Of a stretch of 37,678 nucleotides of DNA, positions 24,311 to 33,201 are shown piece after piece. How positions within the stretch are numbered: the stretch's first letter is position 1; every line of letters starts with the position of its first letter. The notes under the pieces were generated by a model. The model searched no databases and was not told the origin of the DNA. It saw nothing but the letters and a program-made list of their open reading frames with translations. The position numbers and the translations under genes are program-made. Origin of the DNA: Spirochaetales bacterium (GTDB lineage: Bacteria > Spirochaetota > Spirochaetia > SZUA-6 > JAFGRV01). The stretch spans positions 1 to 37,678 of the forward strand of contig JAFGKU010000208.1 in the NCBI GenBank assembly GCA_016928415.1, written 5' to 3'.

Positions 24311-24311
24311 C

Positions 24312-26447
24312 TCAATCACCGAATATCACGAAATGCATATCCCAGCCTGCTGATATCCCGGGTGCCCAACCCGCAGGAGCGAGCATGGTTGTTGTATTAC
24401 CCGATGCCGCCGATTTCAACTGGTATTGGCTGGCGGTATAATTATCGTTTGTGCTGGCTGCAATCCGGAATTGTGCATCGTCCGTAATGGTAAACGCATC
24501 GGGAGAATCGACTGTTATGTTTACCTGTTGGCCCGTTGTAACGGTACTATTGAAGGAATCACATATGATCCATTTAAAGGCTGTGTCTGTTATGATCGTA
24601 AAATTCCCACCTACGTAGCTTATGCTGTTGTAAGCATTATCACGCAGGACAAATCTCAAGTACCAGCAGCCGACTTCAGCCGCCGGCGTCCCCGTTTCCC
24701 GCTTAATACGGAATCCTATGGCTTTTATTGTCATGGTTTGGGGAATGGTTACTCCCTGCCCCAGGCTTTCCACTTCGGGAACAATATAATTCCATCCCAA
24801 GGGGCTGTTGCCTCCTCCGGATGTCGTATAATTGATAACCTGGTAATTATGATTGATTATATTAATCGTTGTAGCGGAGGAAGCATTGCCCGCCGCATCC
24901 TGTGCATATACATAAAAGGTTCTGGTTCCAGCACTCGTGGTTATCGTTACCGATGTCAAAGTGGTCGGAGTGTAAGAACCGGTACCGAGCCTGTAATAAT
25001 AATTCGCGGCGCCGCTTACGGAACTCCAGGTGAAGGTGGGCGTTGTATCAATGGTGCGGTAAGCCGACCTGAATTCATCGTATATGATTGTCCCGGTATT
25101 GGCAGTGGGATTTACGCTTGCCGGTGCGGAAGGGGCTACCGTGTCGATGGTTATCGAATGGGAACCGGATGCCGACCAGTTGCCGGCCGCATCCTGTTCC
25201 TGTACATAGAGGGTATGGGCCGTCCCGGTGCCGCCTGACAGGGAACCAGGCTGACAGTAATTACTCGTTGTGACCGTTGCGCCGGTTGTCAGATTGCTGT
25301 TGTCCACCTTGTACCTGTACGTCCCGTTTCCACCGCCGCCCCCCGAAGTCCAGTACCAGGTCGGGGTCGTGATGTTGGTCGGCGATCCGGTTGTCCCTGC
25401 CGTGCCCACGTTCGGGGCATTGGGCGGTGTCAGGTCATAGGTAACGGTATCATTGACGGACGCGGAGATGTGCGTGTAGGGGTCCTGGAACCGGGCATAG
25501 ACGTACTTGGTCCCCTGCGTGCTTGTGCCGCCGTACGTGGCGTTCGTAAAATCCCAACTGCTCCTGGTCGTGCTGTAGGCTTCCCACCCGGACCAGCTGG
25601 ATCCGTTGTTGGAAAAACTCATCTGCATGGGGGATGAGAAATCAACGGCACTCAGGGTAAGGGATACGATTGTAGTATTGGTGGATGAACCGCCGCCGAT
25701 AACCACCGAACAGCTTGAGGGCCCATTGATATCGACGTTAATGTCGTCCGTGGATGCAGTTCCGCCATTGCCGGCCGAATCCTGGAATTGGACGTACGCG
25801 CTTTTATTGCCGTCATCTGAATTGCCCCCGTAGGTCGCAGCGGTGATGTCCCATGAATAGGGAGTACTGTACGCGATCCAGCCTGACCAGTTCGCATTAT
25901 TGTTTGAAAACCGCATGGTTACGGGGGTCAGGTCGGAAACGTTGAATGACAGACTCACTGTCGCGCTGGTAGCGAGAGAAGCGCCGCTGTTAATGGATAA
26001 AGAGGTATTGAGGACCGGTGCGACCCTGTCCAGGGTAATTTCGTCCGAGAAATTAGATTCGGACATGGCCGAGGTCCTGATCCGGGCGTATACCGTCTTG
26101 GCCTCGTCCGTATTGTTGCCGCCCGTTGCGGGTGCCGTTAAGTCCCAGGAACCGGTGGTAGCGGCATAGGGCACCCAGGTTGTCCATGTGGCATTATTGT
26201 TGGAAAAGCACATTTGCAGGTCGGCGGTATTGAATCCGACGGCATTGAGGTCGCCGAAATTCACGGTGACCAATGGATTGTTCGTGTATTTAGGGCTGGC
26301 GCTTTCATAATTTACGTAATATAAGGCGCCGACCGACCCGTCATTATATATGATGGAACTGGACATCTGAACGGCATGGTAGCCTTCATCGCGGAATTCA
26401 CCCAGAACAGTGCAGGTATTAGAACCCGAGGGTGGAACGAGGGTCAC
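24312..26447 (-). CDS. Ig-like/fibronectin-type repeat protein, no visible signal peptide
   Basis: This 711-residue protein is built of repeats. Three share an FSNNxxxW-GW...SWD...GG...VYA-F-D pattern, beginning near residues 80, 180 and 278. Two further Ig-like/OmpL47-like repeats have D-TPPNAP or D-TVAPSAP openings (~338-435 and ~435-530). The C-terminal ~175 residues look like a beta-sandwich. Such repeats are normally extracellular, yet there is no signal peptide or lipobox. The GTG start (26447) is preceded directly by an in-frame TGA and lies 5 nt after the VanY stop. The export signal may therefore be missing, supplied in another way, or lost by frameshift or truncation. It is Thr/Ser/Asn-rich and has no catalytic motif I recognise. 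Confidence 0.65.
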   Translation of the reverse strand: MTLVPPSGSNTCTVLGEFRDEGYHAVQMSSSIIYNDGSVGALYYVNYESASPKYTNNPLVTVNFGDLNAVGFNTADLQMCFSNNNATWTTWVPYAATTGSWDLTAPATGGNNTDEAKTVYARIRTSAMSESNFSDEITLDRVAPVLNTSLSINSGASLATSATVSLSFNVSDLTPVTMRFSNNNANWSGWIAYSTPYSWDITAATYGGNSDDGNKSAYVQFQDSAGNGGTASTDDINVDINGPSSCSVVIGGGSSTNTTIVSLTLSAVDFSSPMQMSFSNNGSSWSGWEAYSTTRSSWDFTNATYGGTSTQGTKYVYARFQDPYTHISASVNDTVTYDLTPPNAPNVGTAGTTGSPTNITTPTWYWTSGGGGGNGTYRYKVDNSNLTTGATVTTSNYCQPGSLSGGTGTAHTLYVQEQDAAGNWSASGSHSITIDTVAPSAPASVNPTANTGTIIYDEFRSAYRTIDTTPTFTWSSVSGAANYYYRLGTGSYTPTTLTSVTITTSAGTRTFYVYAQDAAGNASSATTINIINHNYQVINYTTSGGGNSPLGWNYIVPEVESLGQGVTIPQTMTIKAIGFRIKRETGTPAAEVGCWYLRFVLRDNAYNSISYVGGNFTIITDTAFKWIICDSFNSTVTTGQQVNITVDSPDAFTITDDAQFRIAASTNDNYTASQYQLKSAASGNTTTMLAPAGWAPGISAGWDMHFVIFGD

Positions 26448-26452
26448 TCAGG

Positions 26453-27475
26453 TTAATTCAGAGATTTCCACTGCAACCGCTCGGGCCCTACCCAGGTAAA
26501 TTCCCATGCCTCGGGGTCCGGCCCCTGGCTGGTTGCCCCTTCCGGGTAGCTGGGAATAAAGCCGAAACGCTTGGCATGATAATAATTGTACGCGGAGATC
26601 CATTCATACCCCTTGCTTTCCCTGAAAAAGGTAAAGTCTTTTTTCAGGTCCCCGTCCGTTATATCCATCGTGTATCCCGTATGATGCCGTGAGAAACCGG
26701 GAATGGAACTTTCTTTGAGAATATCGTCGATCACGCCATCCAGCCTGCCGTTGAGAAAATCCTTTAGAATGTATTCCCGGCCCAGCAATTTTCCGGCCCC
26801 TCTCTTAAGATAACCGAGAAAGATTACCCTCTGCCTGTCCACGGACCGGTAGCAGGAAACGAGTTCAAGGGAAATACCGTCCTTTAATGCCGCTGCCTTC
26901 ATGGACTCCCAAGCCTGCAGTGCCGCTTCATGAAGTGTGTATTTTCCCTCGCCGGTCAAAAGGGATTCATCCGCCTCGGCGCGGAGCCTGTATCCGCGTT
27001 CAGTCGCTATACCGACGATCCTTTTATCCGCTTCCGGCCATTCCGTTATGAACGGGGCGGCGGAGAGAGGGGTTGTTCCCGGCATTGTCAGGGCGTTATA
27101 AAAATTTTTAAAGCCGTTGCCTGAAAATGTTTTATACCTGGACAGCTCGGCGCGAAGGGCAGGGTCCGTCACATTCCCGCAGGTTTGACGGAAGGTGTTT
27201 TCTTCAAGCTCCAGGAGTTTTTGCTTCAAGTCTTCCCCGTTTATTTGTCCGGAATTCGGGTTATCATGTACCGTGATAAAATCCTTTTCAGCCCTCAAGG
27301 GGAAGTCCGGATGATTTATAAGAATTTCCTTGTACTTTGCGATCATATGGTCTGTTTCTCCCCTGTTGTTTTGTGAAAAAAGCCGCGGCAAAGCAGGGAT
27401 TAAAATGAAGGCCAGGATTGCGAATACGGCAATGACTATAATGAAAATGGTATCCTTTAAATTTATTTTTTTCAT
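26453..27475 (-). CDS. VanY-like (M15) membrane-anchored peptidase with altered metal site
   Basis: The start ATG 27475 is chosen because it lies 2 nt after the GH116-like stop and gives MKKINLKD followed by a membrane helix (9-29); a longer frame from 27676 runs inside the neighbour and is rejected. The 340 residues carry a VanY/D-Ala-D-Ala carboxypeptidase domain (~150-335): SCYRSVDRQ (207-215), SRHHTGYTMDI (262-272) and YHAKRFGFIPSYPEG. The last motif, usually EPWHxR, reads EAWEFTWVG (322-330). The catalytic Glu is present, but the third zinc ligand His is Glu (E325). It may be a peptidoglycan trimming enzyme with different metal use, or an inactive binding protein. Confidence 0.78.
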   Translation of the reverse strand: MKKINLKDTIFIIVIAVFAILAFILIPALPRLFSQNNRGETDHMIAKYKEILINHPDFPLRAEKDFITVHDNPNSGQINGEDLKQKLLELEENTFRQTCGNVTDPALRAELSRYKTFSGNGFKNFYNALTMPGTTPLSAAPFITEWPEADKRIVGIATERGYRLRAEADESLLTGEGKYTLHEAALQAWESMKAAALKDGISLELVSCYRSVDRQRVIFLGYLKRGAGKLLGREYILKDFLNGRLDGVIDDILKESSIPGFSRHHTGYTMDITDGDLKKDFTFFRESKGYEWISAYNYYHAKRFGFIPSYPEGATSQGPDPEAWEFTWVGPERLQWKSLN

Positions 27476-27477
27476 CT

Positions 27478-30423
27478 TTATTTTATTCTTACGTTCAAGA
27501 TATCGCCGGCCTTCAGGTTTATGGGCTTTTCGAATTGCATGCCGTATAACCTGTTTTCGATTATGGCTTGACATGCCGTTTTCCTGCCGTTTATTTCGGC
27601 TTTGACTGATTTTTTGCCTTTTTTCATGGATGTGGAAAACAGGAAAGTAGTCAAGGTTAATTTTCCCGAAAGCCATGTTACACGGATATTTTTCGCATGC
27701 TCGAACATGCCGTATCCTTCCGAAGTTACAACGAGGCTTTTATGTTCCTTTTTTTTATCCGATGGCAGGAGAATCAATTCATGGGCGATCGCGTTATATT
27801 TGAATCCCTGCAGGGCCTGCATAACATTCCAGATGGACATGGCCCGGTAATAATGTTCACCGCATTCATAGTGGTTCCAGGTCAGGCCGGCTTTTTTATA
27901 CCTGTCGTACACGTCCTTGACAATGGCAAGGCCTTTTTTAACCAGACCCTGCTGTATGAAAAGGGCTGCCACCGCGTACTCGGTTCCGGTCCAGGGTGTA
28001 TCGCTCTGGTAATTGGGGGGAAGGCCGAAGATACCTTTGGCCCAGACCGCCTTTTTCCCTTCGGGCAGGACGCCGTTGATGAGGCCCCTCTCCGGAACAC
28101 TGTTATACCTGGCTATCGCTTTCAAAGCGGAAACCACTTTTTTCTTTTCAAACAGGGGGGGGAGATTGAGTACATTCATATACCATTGGCCGGAAATCTG
28201 GTCGGTCATGCAGAATTCGTTTTTTTGCTTGTTGGGCGGATCATTCCAAAGATCGTAGTATTCACCGTTCCAGAGCAGCTTTTCCATGTTTCCTTCGGCC
28301 TTTTGGTAAAGACGGTCCATTTTTTCGGCGTATTTTTCGTCTTTTAAAATCCTGGCCATTGCCGCCGTCGACCTGAGGGCCGCCAGCCAGATTGAGCAGA
28401 CATAGGAGGAATATCCCTGGAAATCCCAGACATCATAGGTCTGGGAGGAAATGGGCAAATCCGTGGCTTCATTCCCGTAATGGTAGGGCAACCCCAATCC
28501 CTGTTCGTCCTGGGCGATATTGTGATCGATGGCCGCCTTGATATGCGGCCACATTTTCTCCAGGAAGGAAAGGTCTCCCGACCATTGGTAATCCCTGTGC
28601 GCCAGAAGGGCAAACTTGGGCATCAGGTCAATCATGTGATAACGGTCTACATAGGAGAAGGTTCCGGGAAACAGGTGCGGAATCCTGCCGGTCGGATCAT
28701 ATCCCGTTATTTTTGTGATTTTCTTGAATACGGCCTTCCGCTTTTCCTTGTCATTGATAAGTGACGTGTCTTTCTCCAGTTCTTTTTCAAATTCAATTTT
28801 GTTCTTCGGAAAGGCGAGGAAATATTCGTCATAAACGGCCATGCCTTCTTTCAGCTGGAACCGCGCCGTCAGGTCCATCTGCGCTTTTTCCAGTTCTGGG
28901 AAGAGATGGATGATGGGAAAGGATCCGTAATAGGTCACATCCAATGTTGCCAGGCCGCAGCACCCCAATCCTTCCCATATGCCGAAATCTTTCGATTTCG
29001 TGTAAAAGGAATTCTTCACTATGGTGGTGAGCTGGGCGTTGACCGCATCCTTGAACCAGTGCGGCAGCGTTCCGCTGTACAGGCTGTCCAGGAATAATTC
29101 CGTTTTCGATTTCAGGCTCTTCAGGTTTTTTATGACATATTCGGTTACCTGGGAGGAATCGGAGAACCAGTGTTCATACGCATGGCCCATGTAGTCTTCG
29201 CCTTTGACAGCGCGGTGATTGGGGAAATACCATCCGAGGATGAAATGTATTTCCTGTTCCTTCCCGGGTTTCAAATGGATTGCCCGGCAGACACCGCCCG
29301 CCGGGGGCGTAATTTTAGGAAGATCGATGGACTTCTTTATGTCGGGAATGGCCAGTTCGTTCAGCAGTTTTTCCAGCTTTGCCTGGTCTGTATTTATTTG
29401 AGGATCCTCTTTTATCCTGTCATTGAATATTTTCCTGTTCTTCGTTGATAGGGAATGCTTCATTACCAGCAGCCATCGGGCTTCAAGATCGCGGTTCAAT
29501 CTCAGGGCATCTTTGGATATTTCCTGATAGAAATTTTTAACCTCTTTCAATAACATCTGTTCAAAGCCGTCGCGGAAATGGTGAGGGGTTTCAAGATAAA
29601 AATCCTTGACCGAAATCTTGCCCGCCATCAAGGCTTTTATCCTCGGTACAAATGGCGGCTCTGGAGGAGGATCGGCATTATTCCTTAACGAACCTGTGCG
29701 GTAAAATTCCTCGAAAAAATTCATGAACCCGGCAATTTGAAAACCGCTGCTGACTGAAGCTTCATAAGTTGAGCCGGGGCCGGGTACGCTCAGGGAGAGT
29801 TCTCCGCCAGCCATGGGGTGTTTCTCGGGAATGGAATTGCCTGAGAAAACAATGCCCTTATATTGATTGGTTTCCTTTACGGTATTTTTCACCCCGGCTT
29901 CTTCCATGACCTTGAATGGATTGGACAGAAGCCCCAGGATGGATAAATCAATGGCGTGCTTCGAGGGGTTCTTGAGCTTAAAAGAGAGGATGGCGGCGGG
30001 TAACGAGGAGTTTTTTACATCGTGCGGGATAAAAGGCGACCAGGCCGTCATTTTACATTCAACGGGCAATGCCGGATCGGAATAGGAAAATTCCGCGTGG
30101 GGAAAACGGGGTGTCCACTTGATTGTTTCCGCCGGTTTCAGGTGGGGTATATGGTAGGAATAGAGTATCTCCTCCTGTTCTAAGTTCCGGAGGAGCCTGG
30201 TCGTTACTTCTCCCTTGGCCCTGGTCCGGATGATAAACGAAAAATCCGAGGCTTTCAATGGCGGATTTTCCGCCTTCATGAACTCATTCCACCCGCACCA
30301 GGGAGGGTTGTTGAATATCATCCATTCATGGAATGCACCGTCGGAACGGATTTCAATCGAACCCGTACCGATACCGCCCAGCGGTATGCCGGAAAGGGGT
30401 TTATTGCAGCAGCATTTGCTCAT
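27478..30423 (-). CDS. GH116/GBA2-like glycosidase
   Basis: This ~981-residue cytoplasmic protein has the two-domain plan of non-lysosomal beta-glucosidases (GH116). The N-terminal beta domain opens with PLGGIGTGSIEIRSDGAFHEW, the family signature. The C-terminal (alpha/alpha)6-like DUF608 region has LDVTYYGSFP, SSQTYDVWDFQGYSSYVCSIWLAAL and CMTDQISGQWY. Compared with GBA2, the stretch usually reading LEGxEY...YDV is EGLGCCGLATLDV, and DQTYD is SQTYD, so active-site residues may differ. The start is ATG 30423, 9 nt after AGGGAGGA; the ATG at 30432 abuts the site and is unlikely. A VanY-like gene follows after 2 nt. Substrate could be a beta-glucoside or glucosylated lipid. Confidence 0.82.
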   Translation of the reverse strand: MSKCCCNKPLSGIPLGGIGTGSIEIRSDGAFHEWMIFNNPPWCGWNEFMKAENPPLKASDFSFIIRTRAKGEVTTRLLRNLEQEEILYSYHIPHLKPAETIKWTPRFPHAEFSYSDPALPVECKMTAWSPFIPHDVKNSSLPAAILSFKLKNPSKHAIDLSILGLLSNPFKVMEEAGVKNTVKETNQYKGIVFSGNSIPEKHPMAGGELSLSVPGPGSTYEASVSSGFQIAGFMNFFEEFYRTGSLRNNADPPPEPPFVPRIKALMAGKISVKDFYLETPHHFRDGFEQMLLKEVKNFYQEISKDALRLNRDLEARWLLVMKHSLSTKNRKIFNDRIKEDPQINTDQAKLEKLLNELAIPDIKKSIDLPKITPPAGGVCRAIHLKPGKEQEIHFILGWYFPNHRAVKGEDYMGHAYEHWFSDSSQVTEYVIKNLKSLKSKTELFLDSLYSGTLPHWFKDAVNAQLTTIVKNSFYTKSKDFGIWEGLGCCGLATLDVTYYGSFPIIHLFPELEKAQMDLTARFQLKEGMAVYDEYFLAFPKNKIEFEKELEKDTSLINDKEKRKAVFKKITKITGYDPTGRIPHLFPGTFSYVDRYHMIDLMPKFALLAHRDYQWSGDLSFLEKMWPHIKAAIDHNIAQDEQGLGLPYHYGNEATDLPISSQTYDVWDFQGYSSYVCSIWLAALRSTAAMARILKDEKYAEKMDRLYQKAEGNMEKLLWNGEYYDLWNDPPNKQKNEFCMTDQISGQWYMNVLNLPPLFEKKKVVSALKAIARYNSVPERGLINGVLPEGKKAVWAKGIFGLPPNYQSDTPWTGTEYAVAALFIQQGLVKKGLAIVKDVYDRYKKAGLTWNHYECGEHYYRAMSIWNVMQALQGFKYNAIAHELILLPSDKKKEHKSLVVTSEGYGMFEHAKNIRVTWLSGKLTLTTFLFSTSMKKGKKSVKAEINGRKTACQAIIENRLYGMQFEKPINLKAGDILNVRIK

Positions 30424-30475
30424 AAATATCATTCCTCCCTTAAATAGGTTATAGTATTATCCTTTCATTTTGGGA

Positions 30476-30481
30476 AGTCAA
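30476..30481 (-). promoter_or_regulatory. Possible -35 element for the GH116-VanY-Ig unit
   Basis: TTGACT on the minus strand lies about 50 nt upstream of the GH116 start. The best -10 partners are imperfect (AATACT at 17 bp or TACTAT at 19 bp). Confidence 0.25.
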
Positions 30482-30545
30482 AATCGTCGAAAAAACAACT
30501 ATATTTGGGTAAGATCCTTTTTTCAGGTGCTTACTTTAAAAATAT

Positions 30546-30574
30546 TTGTAAAATTTACCATTATGCTTTATGTT
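30546..30574 (+). promoter_or_regulatory. Possible promoter for the beta-CASP protein gene
   Basis: TTGTAA (30546-30551), a 17-bp spacer and TATGTT (30569-30574) precede the gene by ~36 nt in AT-rich DNA. An alternative pair is TTTACC with TACAAG, shifted ~8 nt. Confidence 0.35.
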
Positions 30575-30610
30575 TATACAAGACAGATACATTATAAGGA
30601 GTGATTAAAG

Positions 30611-32017
30611 ATGAAAATAAAATTCTGCGGCGGAGTGAGAACGGTTACAGGATCCCAGCACCTGCTGGAGGTGAACGGGATAAAAATTCTTCTTGACTGC
30701 GGCATGTTCCAGGGTAAACGGCAGGAGAGTTATGAAAGAAACAAGAATTTTATTTTTGATCCGTCTTCAATAGATCTTCTTATCCTTTCGCACGCGCATA
30801 TAGACCATAGCGGCAATATCCCCAACCTGATAAAACAGGGCTTTAAGGGTGATATAATCTGTACGTACGCGACCCGCGATCTTTGCGCCATCATGCTCAG
30901 GGACAGCGCCGAAATCCAGGAATACGATATCAAGTATCTCAACAAGAAAAGGAAAAAAAAGGGTGAGCCGCCATTGGAACCGCTTTACTCCACGGAAGAT
31001 GCGGTTAACAGTCTCAAGTATTTTTTAGGCATGGGGTATGAACGTGAACGCAGTATTGCACACGGCGTGACCCTGACCCTGCATGACGCGGGCCATATCC
31101 TCGGTTCGGCCATCGTCGAGCTGAATGTGGAAGACAGGGAGGCGGAGAAAACCTTCAAGCTCGTTTTTACGGGTGATCTTGGCAGGCCCGACCGGCCCAT
31201 TATCTGCGACCCGGAGATTGTAACGGATTCGGATTACCTCCTGATTGAAAGCACGTACGGAGACCGGCTGCACGAACCGGAAGATCAAACGGCGGATAAA
31301 CTAAAGGACATCATCAACACGACCGTTAAACGGGGAGGAAAGGTAATTATCCCGTCCTTTGCCGTCGGCCGCACACAGGAGGTTGTCTACAAGATCCACA
31401 GGTTGATCAATGACGGGGAAATACCCGGCAACATACCCGTATTTGTGGACAGCCCGCTGGCGGTGGATGCGACGGCCATCTACAGGCTCCATCCCGAGGC
31501 ATACGACAAGGAAACGTCGGATTTCCTGCTCACCTCGAATGACAGGGACCCGTTCGGTTTTTCCATGATCCGGTATACACGCAGCACCATGCAGTCCAAG
31601 GAACTGAACAAGCTGACCACACCCGCCATTATCATAAGCGCCAGCGGAATGGCGGAAGCGGGGCGCATACTTCATCACCTGAAAAACAACATAGAAAATC
31701 CCGTAAATACGATACTCTTTGTCGGCTGGCAGGCGCCCGATACGCTGGGGAGGAGAATACTGGAAAAATCGAAAGAAGTAAGGATCTTCGGGGACATGTA
31801 CCCTGTGAAAGCGGAGATCAAGAAGATCAACAGTTTGAGCGCCCACGCCGATAAGAACGAACTTTTAAGCTGGTTGAGTAATTTCAGGCAGCCGCCCGCG
31901 AAAACTTTCGTGGTGCATGGGGACGAGGAAGTATCACTTGCATTTGGAGAAACGCTAAGGGAAAAGAATTTCCCGGAGGTAGCCGTACCGGAATTAGGTG
32001 AAGAGTTTGCTTTGTAA
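30611..32017 (+). CDS. Beta-CASP metallo-beta-lactamase fold RNA-processing-type hydrolase
   Basis: This 468-residue protein belongs to the MBL-fold beta-CASP family, which includes Ysh1/CPSF73-like nucleases. The first 200 residues carry the zinc motif SHAHIDHSGNIP (60-71), a HDAGHILGSA motif and FTGDLGRPDRPI. The beta-CASP insertion spans ~205-410 (ESTYGDRLHEP, PSFAVGRTQEVVY, VDSPLA, ISASGMAEAGRI, FVGWQAPDTLGR). The C-terminal RMMBL-type motif is SAHADKNELLSWL and VVHGDEE. RNA cleavage is likely but undemonstrated for the bacterial branch. AAGGAG (30596-30601) precedes the ATG by 9 nt. It is convergent with the HD-GYP gene, with only 2 nt between the stops. Confidence 0.93.
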   Translation: MKIKFCGGVRTVTGSQHLLEVNGIKILLDCGMFQGKRQESYERNKNFIFDPSSIDLLILSHAHIDHSGNIPNLIKQGFKGDIICTYATRDLCAIMLRDSAEIQEYDIKYLNKKRKKKGEPPLEPLYSTEDAVNSLKYFLGMGYERERSIAHGVTLTLHDAGHILGSAIVELNVEDREAEKTFKLVFTGDLGRPDRPIICDPEIVTDSDYLLIESTYGDRLHEPEDQTADKLKDIINTTVKRGGKVIIPSFAVGRTQEVVYKIHRLINDGEIPGNIPVFVDSPLAVDATAIYRLHPEAYDKETSDFLLTSNDRDPFGFSMIRYTRSTMQSKELNKLTTPAIIISASGMAEAGRILHHLKNNIENPVNTILFVGWQAPDTLGRRILEKSKEVRIFGDMYPVKAEIKKINSLSAHADKNELLSWLSNFRQPPAKTFVVHGDEEVSLAFGETLREKNFPEVAVPELGEEFAL

Positions 32018-32019
32018 AT

Positions 32020-33201
32020 TCAATCCGTAACGGGTTTCAGGAAATTCCTTGGATTAATCGCCTGACGGATGAAAAGCGTGCTGGCCTTGTTTAAATCGAC
32101 AACTTCCTGCTCTTCGGCCTCGTTACCGTGATAATCCATGATCACCTTTACCTTGGGCCGCAGCGGTGACGCCGTATTGATATCGGTGACATACCCGACC
32201 GTATTATTGTTTAAAAGCACGTAACTGCCGACGGGATATAGGCTCACTTCATTCAACAGGGCTTTTACGATATCCGGGTCATATTTCCTGTTTACGTCGC
32301 CCATGATGGTCTTGAGGCTTAAATACGCGAGCAGTTCATTCCTGTATACCCTTTTGGTGAGCATCGCGGTAAAGGCGTCCGCCACCGCGACGATGCGGGC
32401 CGCAACCGGAATTTTCAAACCTTTGATTTTTTTCGGATAGCCGGTACCGTCCCAGTTTTCATGATGATAGAGGGCAATTTCCGCAATGTCGGTGTGGTAT
32501 TTCAGCTGGTTCAGGATTATGGAATATGAGTGGATGGGATGCGTTTTGATAAAATCCCATTCTTCTTCCGTCAATCTGTCTTTTTTAACCAGGTAGTCCT
32601 GCGGCATCATGACCCAGCCGATGTCGTGGAGGAGGGCCCCCGTGGCGAGCTGTACAACCTTGTGGGAGGGGAGTTTCAAACTGCTTCCGATTATAATGCT
32701 TATGATTGTACAATTAACGGAATTCAATACAATGGGATTGACCTCTTCATCCTGCTGCAGAAGGATTTCGATTAATTCCGTTTTAGAGTCGATAAAGGTA
32801 TTGTAAAGGCTGTTCACGATGTAATCTATTCTTGATCTTTCTACCGTCAAGGCCCTCAGCAGGTCCGTATAAAATTTATCAAAACTCCTCAGGCATGATT
32901 CGTAGGTATTCGTGGATTTGTAGAGACGCTGATGTTTGATGGCATTTTTTATGCCCTGCTTTTCCGATAAGAGGTTTCCTTTATCCATTATGGCATTGCC
33001 CTGTGTATGGAGCGATTTTATTCCCCACCTGCCATAGCGTTCAATGTCTTTCTGACGGATAATTGAGCCGGGCAATATAACGAGATTTTTGTTTTCATCG
33101 AAGACCGGCCTGGTAAACCTGTACCCCGGCTTTAAATCTTCAATGGAAAGGTAGGTTACGGATGAATCTTCCATAACCTTTTTCACCCTGACTTTTTCCA
33201 T
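32020..33201 (-). CDS. HD-GYP domain protein, probable c-di-GMP phosphodiesterase
   Basis: This 393-residue cytoplasmic protein has an N-terminal ~120-residue region (SIEDLKPGYRFTRPVFDENKNLVILPG, typical of spirochete and deltaproteobacterial HD-GYP proteins). An HD-GYP domain follows (~125-320): HDIG (192-195), HPIHSY (221-226), HHENWDGTGYP (246-256) and VADAFTAM (273-280). A short beta-rich tail ends the protein. These motifs bind the metals that hydrolyse c-di-GMP. However, the position usually His in the first helix (HSVNV) reads NSVNC here (N160), so one metal ligand is changed. The start ATG 33201 follows a run of G residues acting as ribosome site. It may work as a c-di-GMP enzyme or sensor. 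Confidence 0.88.
   Translation of the reverse strand: MEKVRVKKVMEDSSVTYLSIEDLKPGYRFTRPVFDENKNLVILPGSIIRQKDIERYGRWGIKSLHTQGNAIMDKGNLLSEKQGIKNAIKHQRLYKSTNTYESCLRSFDKFYTDLLRALTVERSRIDYIVNSLYNTFIDSKTELIEILLQQDEEVNPIVLNSVNCTIISIIIGSSLKLPSHKVVQLATGALLHDIGWVMMPQDYLVKKDRLTEEEWDFIKTHPIHSYSIILNQLKYHTDIAEIALYHHENWDGTGYPKKIKGLKIPVAARIVAVADAFTAMLTKRVYRNELLAYLSLKTIMGDVNRKYDPDIVKALLNEVSLYPVGSYVLLNNNTVGYVTDINTASPLRPKVKVIMDYHGNEAEEQEVVDLNKASTLFIRQAINPRNFLKPVTD

Noticed and set aside
27476..27676. N-terminal extension of the VanY-like gene
   Set aside because: It lies within the end of the GH116-like gene; ATG 27475 is followed directly by a membrane anchor and fits coupled translation.
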